Assembly (NCBI GenBank): GCA_025927795.1
Contig: JAICKT010000264.1
Location: 1 to 6,221 of the forward strand
Source of the DNA: Parafilimonas sp.
Lineage (GTDB): Bacteria; Bacteroidota; Bacteroidia; Chitinophagales; Chitinophagaceae
Direction: 5' to 3'
DNA length: 6,221 nt
The position numbers and the translations under genes were made by a program. Each line of letters begins with the position of its first letter. Within the stretch, counting starts at the first letter, position 1. Below the pieces are notes generated by a model that was not told where the DNA came from, did not search any database, and saw only the letters and a program-made list of their open reading frames with translations. Positions 1 through 6,221 of this stretch are shown here, piece by piece.

Positions 1-2
1 AA

Positions 3-83
3 CCTGCGGACAAAAGCTTATGTATTATACAAAAATTACTTTTTGCTGGTATTTTATTTTTTTCAACAGCAAATATTTTTGCG
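3..83 (+). other. Signal peptide of the outer-membrane barrel protein (N-terminus cut by window edge)
   Basis: The codons read a short polar stretch PADKSLCIIQK, then a hydrophobic core LLFAGILFF, then STANIFA, with predicted signal-peptidase-I cleavage between Ala27 and Gln28. The length of the visible stretch suggests that only one to a few codons, including the start codon, lie upstream of position 1. The ATG at position 20 is in another frame and stops at about position 97, so it is not the start. Confidence 0.85.
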
Positions 84-2828
84 CAACCTGTTATTAATGG
101 TTCTATAAAAGGGCAATTAAGAGATACAACAGAACACCAGGTTTTAAAACGTGCAACTGTAATTCTTCTTCATAAAGACTCAACATTAGCAACACAAGTG
201 CTTTCGGGCGATGATGGAAATTTTTTTATCAGTAATATTCCATCAAACAATTACATTTTAAAAATTGTTTTTAATGGTTACGAAACAAGGTTCGCCGATT
301 TTACAGTTGACAATAATAACACGGCTTTAAATGCCGGTATTATTTACCTGGTACCACAAGCGCACGAACTTGAAACTGTAATTGTGCAAACATCTCCCAT
401 CGTTATAAAAAAAGATACGGTTGAATATAGTGCAGGCAGTTTTGCAACAAAACCAAATGCAACCGCTGAAGATCTTTTAAAAAAATTACCCGGTGTTGAT
501 GTTGATAAAACAGGAACTATAAAAGCGCAGGGCGAAACAGTACAACGTGTACTGGTAAATGGCAAGCGTTTTTTTGGTGATGATCCGCGAATGGCTACGC
601 AAAATTTGCCAAGTGACGTAATAGAAAAAATTCAGGTGTTCGATGACCAAAGTGATCAAAGTGCTTTTACAGGTTTTGATGATGGTAACCGCGTGAAAAC
701 CGTAAATATTGTTACCAAAAAAAATAATGGTGCATTTGGAAAATTTGTAGCAGGTGTAGGAAATAAAAGTTTATATGACGTTGCAACGAACTTCAACATC
801 TTCAACGGAAATCAGCAAATAAGTTTTATCGGGCAATTAAATAATACCAATAAACAAAATTTTACAGCACAGGATATTTTTGGTTCCGGTGGTGGCAGAA
901 AAGGAAGTGGTTTTGGAGGGGGAAGTCGTGGAGGATTTGGTGGAAAGCAATTGCAAACCTTAAATGCAAACAGCACCAACAGCGGAATTATAACCACTGC
1001 AGCAGCTGGATTAAATTATCGCGATCAATGGGGGAAAAATACAAGCGTGTACGGAAGTTATTTTTATAACAACCTGCTTACATCAAAAGATCAAAAAACG
1101 CTCACAGAAAATCTTGTTCCAAATGATACTTCTATTTTTAATAACCAGGATCAAAGTTCTCTAAGACGTGTAATAAATCAGCGCATAAATTTTAATATTG
1201 AAACACAATTTGATTCTGCGAATTCTTTAATCATTCGCCCAAATATTAGTTATCAAAAAACAAATAATTCTTCACATGCGGCAACAATTACAACACAAGG
1301 CGAATCTGGTTTGCTGAACAAATCGAATGCAACAGCAGATAGTTATAATGAAGGATATAACGGAAATGTTGATATGCTTTTCAGGCACCGTTTTCAAACA
1401 GCAGGAAGAACATTTTCCCTTGGTATAAATGTAAACGGCAATTCAAATAACAGTAATGGAAATAATTTTTCATTAACTGATTATTTTAATAACGGTGTTG
1501 ATTCAGCGTATACAATCAACCAGCATTATATTTCTAAAACAAAAGGGCAGGGCATTAGCACAACGGCTGCATATACAGAACCTATCGGAAAAAATTCGCA
1601 GTTAGAGCTTGATTATAATTATAACTACAATAAAAATACGGCGGACAGAGTAACATATAATTTTGACAGCACAGCACAAAAATTTAATTCGATAGATTCT
1701 TTACTCACGAATCAATATCTGAATACATATTCATCAAACAGGGTTACGCTTAACTATCGCATACGAAGCAATAATTTGAATTTGAGTTTTGGCAATGGTG
1801 TGCAATTCGGCAACCTTACAAGTATAAATAATACAAAGAATTTAACGCTCACACAGCATTATACTAACATGTATCCCACCGCGAATTTCAATTATAAATT
1901 CAGTCCAACTTCAAGCCTGCGATTTAATTATTCAGGCAGAACATCACAGCCAAACGTTACACAATTGCAGCCTGTAATTGATAACAGCGATCCCCTGAAT
2001 GTTGAAATTGGTAACCCTGATTTGAAACAGTCATTTACACATTCATTCAGATTGCTCTACAATTCTTTTGATAAAGTGCATTTCAGAAATATGTTTGCAA
2101 CAATTAATGCAAGTTTTATTCATAATCAAATTTCCAGTGCTGTTATTACAAACCCTCTAACGGGTGCTGATACAATTCGCTATACAAATCTTAATGGCGC
2201 ATATAATATTTCTGCATTTTTTAATTACGGTTTCCAGTTAAAGAAGCCAAAATCAAACTTAAATTTTACTACAAACCTTACAGATAACCGCAGCGTTACA
2301 TTGATTAATAACACGACAAACTTTACACAGAATTATACAATTGGTGAAACAGCAAAATTCACTACCAATCTTAAAAATAATTTCGATATAAATTTTTCAG
2401 CAACACCAACATATAATATTGCACGTTATTCCGTGCAACCCAGTTTGAATGAAAATTATTTTTCGCAAGCTTTAAATACAGAGTTTACTTATTACACAAA
2501 AAGTGGTTGGTTATTTGAAGCCAATTTTGATTACACGGCTTATTCAGGTCGTGCTGAAGGTTATAATACCTCTGTTCCTTTATTAAATGCAGCAATAGCC
2601 AAACAATTCTTTAAAAATAAACAAGCTGAATTACGTTTTAGTGTGTATGATTTACTGAATCAGAATGTAAGTATTCAGCGGAATGTAACTGAAAATTATA
2701 TACAGGACGTGCAAACAAAAGTTTTAACGCGGTATGCGTTACTAACGTTTACTTACAACCTCAAAAATTTTAATAAGCCACAAAAAAAATTGCCAACTTT
2801 TTTTGAGCACAACCCAATGCATCCATAG
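3..2828 (+). CDS. TonB-dependent-receptor-like outer membrane beta-barrel protein with N-terminal carboxypeptidase-regulatory-like domain (5' partial)
   Basis: Probably an outer-membrane receptor or transporter; the substrate cannot be told from the sequence. Visible residue 1 is the codon at position 3, giving 941 residues. Residues 1-27 are a signal peptide ending in Ala before Gln28. Residues about 32-118 look like a carboxypeptidase-regulatory-like (CarboxypepD_reg) beta-sandwich, followed by a TonB-box-like ELETVIV at about 123-129. Residues about 137-241 are a plug-like region with NGKRFFGDDPRMATQNLP and, further on, FTGFDDGNRVKTVNIVTKK, both typical of the Bacteroidota outer-membrane barrel family (OMP_b-brl_3 type). 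The rest is an Asn/Thr/Tyr-rich barrel carrying the family block QLQPVIDNSDPLN (ends at residue 666) and GNPDLK. The last strand is about RYALLTFTYNL, then a tail of some 20 residues. The mature part contains no cysteine. The frame is open to the left edge with no ATG, GTG or TTG before GTG198, and a start at 198 would remove the signal peptide and half the first domain. No SusD-like neighbour is present, so it is not a typical SusC. Barrel identity is sure; the transport role is inferred from the family. Confidence 0.92.
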   Translation, partial: PADKSLCIIQKLLFAGILFFSTANIFAQPVINGSIKGQLRDTTEHQVLKRATVILLHKDSTLATQVLSGDDGNFFISNIPSNNYILKIVFNGYETRFADFTVDNNNTALNAGIIYLVPQAHELETVIVQTSPIVIKKDTVEYSAGSFATKPNATAEDLLKKLPGVDVDKTGTIKAQGETVQRVLVNGKRFFGDDPRMATQNLPSDVIEKIQVFDDQSDQSAFTGFDDGNRVKTVNIVTKKNNGAFGKFVAGVGNKSLYDVATNFNIFNGNQQISFIGQLNNTNKQNFTAQDIFGSGGGRKGSGFGGGSRGGFGGKQLQTLNANSTNSGIITTAAAGLNYRDQWGKNTSVYGSYFYNNLLTSKDQKTLTENLVPNDTSIFNNQDQSSLRRVINQRINFNIETQFDSANSLIIRPNISYQKTNNSSHAATITTQGESGLLNKSNATADSYNEGYNGNVDMLFRHRFQTAGRTFSLGINVNGNSNNSNGNNFSLTDYFNNGVDSAYTINQHYISKTKGQGISTTAAYTEPIGKNSQLELDYNYNYNKNTADRVTYNFDSTAQKFNSIDSLLTNQYLNTYSSNRVTLNYRIRSNNLNLSFGNGVQFGNLTSINNTKNLTLTQHYTNMYPTANFNYKFSPTSSLRFNYSGRTSQPNVTQLQPVIDNSDPLNVEIGNPDLKQSFTHSFRLLYNSFDKVHFRNMFATINASFIHNQISSAVITNPLTGADTIRYTNLNGAYNISAFFNYGFQLKKPKSNLNFTTNLTDNRSVTLINNTTNFTQNYTIGETAKFTTNLKNNFDINFSATPTYNIARYSVQPSLNENYFSQALNTEFTYYTKSGWLFEANFDYTAYSGRAEGYNTSVPLLNAAIAKQFFKNKQAELRFSVYDLLNQNVSIQRNVTENYIQDVQTKVLTRYALLTFTYNLKNFNKPQKKLPTFFEHNPMHP
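96..356 (+). other. Carboxypeptidase-regulatory-like (CarboxypepD_reg) domain of the barrel protein
   Basis: Residues about 32-118 begin with NGSIKGQLRDT and continue through ATVILLHKDS, GDDGNFFISNIPSNNYILKI and GYE. This is the usual order for the domain: Gly-containing first strand, a VxL strand, then D-GxF-xNIPxxxYxL and a GY turn. In Bacteroidota receptors the domain precedes the plug and lies on the periplasmic side. Boundaries are approximate. The internal GTG at 198 falls in the middle of it, which is further evidence against a start there. Confidence 0.82.
882..947 (+). other. Glycine-rich segment early in the barrel
   Basis: Residues 294-315 are a low-complexity segment of Gly, Ser, Arg, Lys and Phe, beginning GSGGGRKGSGFGGG. 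It sits between the first predicted barrel strands (FIGQLNNTN) and the next strand region (GIITTAAAGLNYRDQWG), so it is probably a flexible loop, on which face is not certain. Glycine-rich loops are common at about this place in related Bacteroidota barrel proteins, from recollection of the family. Confidence 0.7.
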
Positions 2829-2830
2829 GT

Positions 2831-2845
2831 AAGTACAAATATGTT
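2831..2845 (+). repeat. Imperfect direct repeat, copy 1
   Basis: AAGTACAAATATGTT lies 2 nt after the stop of the plus-strand gene. It matches copy 2 at 2917-2930 with a single base (T) missing in copy 2. In AT-rich DNA a match of this size 86 nt apart is only mildly unusual. Confidence 0.5.
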
Positions 2846-2873
2846 TTATAGTATGGTTGGCATTATTTATAAA

Positions 2874-2892
2874 TATTGCTTTTAGCGCAATA
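2874..2892 (-). terminator. Weak hairpin, possible transcription terminator
   Basis: TATTGC (2874-2879) pairs with GCAATA (2887-2892) around a 7-nt loop. On the minus strand the stem is followed by TTTATAAAT, a poor but T-rich tail, about 37 nt past the minus gene's stop. On the plus strand no T-run follows. The 6-bp stem has only two G:C pairs, so it is weak. It could serve the minus gene or have no function. Confidence 0.3.
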
Positions 2893-2916
2893 ATATAGCC
2901 ATGGCTTTAAGGCCCG

Positions 2917-2930
2917 AAGTACAAAATGTT
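2917..2930 (+). repeat. Imperfect direct repeat, copy 2
   Basis: AAGTACAAAATGTT is the second copy of the repeat at 2831-2845. It runs into the stop codon of the minus-strand gene (2929-2931). The two copies bracket most of the intergenic gap. Confidence 0.5.
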
Positions 2931-5900
2931 ATTTATTATTCACCTTATACACTTGCAATTTATCGCCAACAACACCTGCTAAAATATAATGTGATTGATT
3001 GATGTTGATATCAAGTGCAGATTTCACATCAGCTTTTATAGATAAACCTGAAACAGTTTGCGGCACATACAGAAAGTTTCCTTTATCATCACCTTTTAAT
3101 AAAATACCATAACCCGCATCAATGCTGCCGAGCTTTAAACGGTTGTCTGAATGATTGCCCAATAACAGCAAATCTTTTTTTCCATCATTATCAAAATCAT
3201 CAGCAATAATTTTTGAAATGTATGTGAACTGTGCCTGTACCGGTAAAGTTGTTTTAACGAATTTTCCATTTTGATTAATGAATAAAGATGTGTGTAATTC
3301 ATTTACAACAAGTGTATCTGCTTTTGATAATTCATCTGGTGTAAAAATATCTGTGATGGTTGCGTTGGAATAATCTCTGTACGATGTAAATCTTTTGCGC
3401 ATCGCAAATATTTGGTTATTCAATTCATCCCGACTTACATAAGGATAACTTTTGCCTTGAACATAACAGGTAAATATCGGGTCAATATTTCCGTTGCCAT
3501 CAAAATCTGCATAATACATTTTACCCGGTTCATTCGGATTACAATGTATCTGAGAATTTAAACCAAGATTGCCTGCAATGATATCATCTTTACCATCACC
3601 ATTTACATCAGCAATAGTAAGCGTGTTCCAAAAACCATTATTACCATTTGGAAAATATGTTGATGTTGCATCAGTAAAACCGTTTGCATTATTTATAAAA
3701 ACCATAATGGGCATAAACTCACCGCAAAGAATTAAATCTTTTCTTCCATCATTATTTACATCAAACCATTGCGCATCGGTAACCATCCCAACACTATCGA
3801 AACTTGTTTTTGTTATAGTGAAATTGCCTTTGCCATCATTCGTTAATAAATAACTTTTGGGTGACACAGGATATTGACCAGGAATAACTCTTCCACCAAC
3901 AAATAAATCCATGTCGCCATCATTATCATAATCGCAGGCACGCACACAACTTTTACTGCTTGCACTTACATTGGGCAATTTGTTTTGCGTTAGTGAAAAA
4001 TTACCCTTTCCATCATTCAAATACAACTCATCCTGTAAAGCAGGTGTGTTGGGTTCAAACAAAGAATAACCACCTTTTGCAATGTATAAATCAGGAGAGC
4101 CATCGCCATTCGCATCAAAAAAAATTGCAGCAGAAATAGCAGAAGTATTTTCATCGCCAATGTTTAATCCATTCACTGGTTTAAATGAACCATCTTTTTG
4201 TTGCATATAAATTTTGCCCGGATTATTTCCATCACCACTAATAAAAATATCATCCAATCCATCTTTATTAATGTCTGCCTTCGCCATTACCGGACCTGTT
4301 TTTGAATACATAAACAACATTAATTGCTGGCGCTTAAAATCATTTTCATCAAACTCTGTTCGCGTGTAGTGTATAAGATTGCTGTCGTTTGTAAATATTT
4401 TTTTTGTTTGATGAATTGGCAGCACATAATTTTCTGTAGCTTCTTTTTCATCAATAATTAAATGCTGGTTTGCTTTTTGGTTTTGAAGAACAATTGTTTT
4501 TGCATCAGGGAAAATAATGCGAATGCTATCGATGGTTGCTGCGTTTCCTAATCCAAAGTTTAATATAGTTGGCATGCATGATAAATAGCCGCGGTTTGGA
4601 TTTAATTCCTGGTATTGTTCATTGCCATTTGTATAAACATACACTTTCGAACCAATTGCATAAGTGTTTTGCTTATCTCCTCTTAATTGTATTGAAATAA
4701 AATTTGTTTTATCGTTTTCCCTGCTCATGTTTTGATAAATAAATGCGGGTTGATTAATATTATTCACCACCAAATCCAAATCGCCATCGTTATCTAAATC
4801 TGCATACACAGCACCGCTTGAAACGGAAGCATCATCTAATCCCCAATTGCTTATTTCGTTAGAAAAAGTAAGATCGTGATTATTTTTAAAAATATAATTA
4901 GGCAACAAAGTGGATGGCATAGCTTTTATTAAATCCATTAATAAAACCGGCTCACGATCTATTGCCTTTTTTACTTTGTAATCGCCCCAATACTTTAAAA
5001 AATCTTTGTTGGTATAATCGCGCAAATAACCATTTGTAATAAATAAATCTTTGTAACCATCGTTATCAAAATCTGCAAACAGCGGTGTCCAGCTCCAATC
5101 AGTATTTGAAACGCCTGCGAGTTGCGAAATTTCGCTAAACGTTCCATCGCCATTATTTAACTGCAGCATATTGTGCATGTATTGTTTTTCCAAACCCTGG
5201 TTAAGCATTAGTTGAAACGATTCATAGTTTTCCTGCAATTGCAATTTTTTTTGCCGCGCATTATCTTCAGGTAACATATCAAGGTTCATTATATCGGGCA
5301 AACCATCATTGTTATAATCGGCAATATCAACACCCATAGAAAATTGCGCAAGATGCTGCAAACAATTTTTTGTATCGTCTTTAAACGTTCCGTCGCCATT
5401 ATTAATGTAGAGATAGTCGGGTTCGTTATAATCGTTAGTTACATATACATCCTGAAAACCATCTTTATTAATATCTGCAATAGCAATACCCAAACCAAAG
5501 GTTAATGGATTTTGATGCAAGCGTGCTTTATGCGAAACATCTGTAAAATGACCATGCCCATCGTTTTCATATAATTTATCACCAGCAAGACTATCTACAT
5601 CATCACGATATTTTGCAAGCTCAAGATTGTCAATTTTTTTTGTGTTGTGATTGAGAAGAAATATATCTAAATCGCCATCATTATCGTAATCAAAAAAAGC
5701 AGCTTGTGTACTGTAACTTTTATCATCCAAACCATATTGCTTTGCTTCTTCTTTAAATTTTAAATTACCCTGATTAATAAACAATTGATTTCTTCTTGTA
5801 TCATCATCTACTTTGCCTGAATAACAAACGTAAATATCCAGCAAGCCATCACCGTTCACATCAGCCATGGTAACGCCGGTTTTCCAGCCATTGGGTCTGC

Positions 5901-6219
5901 CTGCTAATTGCGGACAAGCTTCTTCAGTAATATCTTTAAATTTCATATTACCAAGATTGAGATAAAGCTTGTTCGGCTTCATGTTCGCAGTAAAAAAAAT
6001 ATCTAATAAACCATCATTATTTATATCGCCAACTGCAACACCACCACCATTGTAGAAGTACTCGTAAGACAACACATTTAAATCTTCTGACTCATTTATT
6101 TCATTGGTGAAGGTTACACCTGTTGTATTCGAGTCAAGCCTGTTAAATAGTTTTTGCTGGGCATGCAAATGTGTGTACTGAATAAAAAATATAGATAAAA
6201 GAAATATAGTAGTCTTTAC
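2929..6219 (-). CDS. Exported VCBS/FG-GAP repeat protein with central ASPIC/UnbV domain (5' partial)
   Basis: A large exported calcium-binding beta-propeller protein of the CRTAC1/ASPIC-UnbV-like group seen in Bacteroidota; no enzymatic activity or ligand can be assigned. Numbering from the first full codon (6217-6219) gives 1,096 residues. Residues 1-20 are a signal peptide. Fourteen calcium-loop motifs (DxNxDGxxD or close variants) begin at about residues 65, 120, 177, 249, 301, 383 and 474, then 649, 702, 763, 820, 871, 905 and 1008. Examples are DINNDGLLD, DYDNDGDLD and DVNGDGKDD. An ASPIC/UnbV domain lies between the two sets at about 506-592. Motif 13 is a variant, DFDGNGNID. The C-terminal part contains GNLGLNS, SRDELNNQIFAMRKRF and LLLLGNHSD, and matches my recollection of long Bacteroidota VCBS proteins. 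There is no lipobox cysteine after the signal peptide and no clear type IX sorting domain. TTG6168 is rejected as start because it falls inside the signal peptide. The gene converges on the barrel gene, so co-transcription is excluded. Family assignment is firm; function is unknown. Confidence 0.93.
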   Translation of the reverse strand, partial: VKTTIFLLSIFFIQYTHLHAQQKLFNRLDSNTTGVTFTNEINESEDLNVLSYEYFYNGGGVAVGDINNDGLLDIFFTANMKPNKLYLNLGNMKFKDITEEACPQLAGRPNGWKTGVTMADVNGDGLLDIYVCYSGKVDDDTRRNQLFINQGNLKFKEEAKQYGLDDKSYSTQAAFFDYDNDGDLDIFLLNHNTKKIDNLELAKYRDDVDSLAGDKLYENDGHGHFTDVSHKARLHQNPLTFGLGIAIADINKDGFQDVYVTNDYNEPDYLYINNGDGTFKDDTKNCLQHLAQFSMGVDIADYNNDGLPDIMNLDMLPEDNARQKKLQLQENYESFQLMLNQGLEKQYMHNMLQLNNGDGTFSEISQLAGVSNTDWSWTPLFADFDNDGYKDLFITNGYLRDYTNKDFLKYWGDYKVKKAIDREPVLLMDLIKAMPSTLLPNYIFKNNHDLTFSNEISNWGLDDASVSSGAVYADLDNDGDLDLVVNNINQPAFIYQNMSRENDKTNFISIQLRGDKQNTYAIGSKVYVYTNGNEQYQELNPNRGYLSCMPTILNFGLGNAATIDSIRIIFPDAKTIVLQNQKANQHLIIDEKEATENYVLPIHQTKKIFTNDSNLIHYTRTEFDENDFKRQQLMLFMYSKTGPVMAKADINKDGLDDIFISGDGNNPGKIYMQQKDGSFKPVNGLNIGDENTSAISAAIFFDANGDGSPDLYIAKGGYSLFEPNTPALQDELYLNDGKGNFSLTQNKLPNVSASSKSCVRACDYDNDGDMDLFVGGRVIPGQYPVSPKSYLLTNDGKGNFTITKTSFDSVGMVTDAQWFDVNNDGRKDLILCGEFMPIMVFINNANGFTDATSTYFPNGNNGFWNTLTIADVNGDGKDDIIAGNLGLNSQIHCNPNEPGKMYYADFDGNGNIDPIFTCYVQGKSYPYVSRDELNNQIFAMRKRFTSYRDYSNATITDIFTPDELSKADTLVVNELHTSLFINQNGKFVKTTLPVQAQFTYISKIIADDFDNDGKKDLLLLGNHSDNRLKLGSIDAGYGILLKGDDKGNFLYVPQTVSGLSIKADVKSALDININQSHYILAGVVGDKLQVYKVNNK
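4444..4704 (-). other. ASPIC/UnbV domain of the VCBS protein
   Basis: Residues about 506-592 run from NFISIQLRGDKQNTYAIGSK through RGYLSCMPTILNFGLGNA to the strand IDSIRIIFPDAKT and NQHLIIDEKEA. The pattern fits ASPIC/UnbV: an N..AIG turn, a GxLS...P.lxFGLG core, then a hydrophobic strand ending in a WPsG-like turn, here FPDA rather than W-P-x-G. In many proteins the domain follows one FG-GAP propeller; here it lies between two sets of FG-GAP motifs. Confidence 0.85.
6160..6219 (-). other. Signal peptide of the VCBS protein (N-terminus cut by window edge)
   Basis: The visible residues begin VKTTIFLLSIFFIQYTHLHA, with predicted cleavage before QQKLF. The two bases at the very edge (6220-6221) give a codon ending in AA, so Lys is possible, and a start such as Met-Lys-Val-Lys would place the ATG about four bases beyond the window. 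No cysteine follows, so export by signal peptidase I is favoured over lipoprotein processing. Confidence 0.82.
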
Positions 6220-6221
6220 TT

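Larger units (their letters stand above)
2829..2928. other. Convergent intergenic region
   Basis: This 100-bp AT-rich gap lies between the two stop codons (TAG at 2826-2828; TAA at 2929-2931 on the minus strand). It holds a small hairpin (2874-2892), a perfect 10-bp palindrome AGCCATGGCT (2897-2906), and a 14/15-nt imperfect direct repeat near its two ends. No open reading frame or promoter is supportable here. Both flanking promoters must lie outside the window. Confidence 0.8.

Noticed and set aside
20..97. ATG at position 20 as a start, giving a 25-codon peptide
   Set aside because: It is out of frame with the barrel gene and stops early; the other frame carries the signal peptide continuous with the gene.
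344..565. Minus-strand open frame of 73 codons inside the barrel gene
   Set aside because: It lies antisense to the conserved plug region, has no recognisable domain, and is explained by the codon pattern of the real gene.
812..997. Minus-strand open frame of 61 codons with a Pro-rich stretch
   Set aside because: The Pro-rich run is simply the complement of the Gly-rich codons of the barrel gene's loop.
2897..2906. Palindrome AGCCATGGCT as an operator
   Set aside because: It lies between two convergent gene ends with no promoter nearby, so a regulator site is unlikely; it is noted only as part of the intergenic structure.
2929..3100. Possible type IX secretion sorting domain at the C-terminus of the VCBS protein
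   Set aside because: The end (HYILAGVVGDKLQVYKVNNK) resembles the last propeller strands seen in this family; the Gly-x-Tyr and Lys-rich ending expected of a sorting domain is not clear.
3569..3853. Plus-strand open frame of 94 codons inside the VCBS gene
   Set aside because: It is antisense to conserved calcium-loop repeats, and the repeated S-L-P-S-type pattern is their mirror image.
3180..6040. Recurring DNA words such as CCATCATTATC and CCATCGTTATC, which could suggest a repeat array or CRISPR
   Set aside because: They are the reverse complement of the Asp-Asn-Asp-Gly codons in the calcium-loop motifs, irregularly spaced within one open frame.

Overview
The window is AT-rich (roughly one third G+C by eye) and holds two large convergent genes for exported proteins, covering almost all of it. 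Everything points to Bacteroidota, probably a Chitinophagaceae-like or related environmental lineage. The evidence is a TonB-receptor-like barrel with an N-terminal carboxypeptidase-regulatory-like domain, a giant VCBS/FG-GAP protein with a central ASPIC/UnbV domain, and two signal peptides that both end in Ala followed by Gln. The family-level placement is inference; no RNA marker gene is present.

Layout: (1) 3-2828, plus strand, is an outer-membrane beta-barrel protein of the TonB-dependent-receptor type. Its frame is open to the left edge and its start codon lies just outside the window. (2) 2829-2928 is a 100-bp convergent intergenic gap with a weak hairpin, a 10-bp palindrome and a short imperfect direct repeat. 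(3) 2929-6219, minus strand, is a VCBS/FG-GAP repeat protein of about 1,100 residues with an ASPIC/UnbV domain in the middle. Its start codon also lies just outside, beyond the right edge. No tRNA, rRNA, CRISPR array, insertion sequence or phage gene is visible.

Both genes should be annotated as 5'-partial. The internal GTG at 198 and TTG at 6168 (minus) look like starts only because the real ATGs are cut off: in both cases the in-frame codons upstream encode a convincing signal peptide. Both promoters are therefore outside the window too.

Functionally, the first protein should sit in the outer membrane with its N-terminal domain and plug in or facing the periplasm. The second should be exported across the inner membrane and fold into calcium-binding beta-propellers. 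The genes converge, so they are not an operon, and nothing in the sequence proves a shared task. No SusD-like partner, enzyme or regulator is present to reveal a substrate. I see no clearly new system. The most useful points are the corrected gene starts, the 7 + 7 arrangement of calcium-loop motifs around the ASPIC/UnbV domain, and the small intergenic repeat structure.
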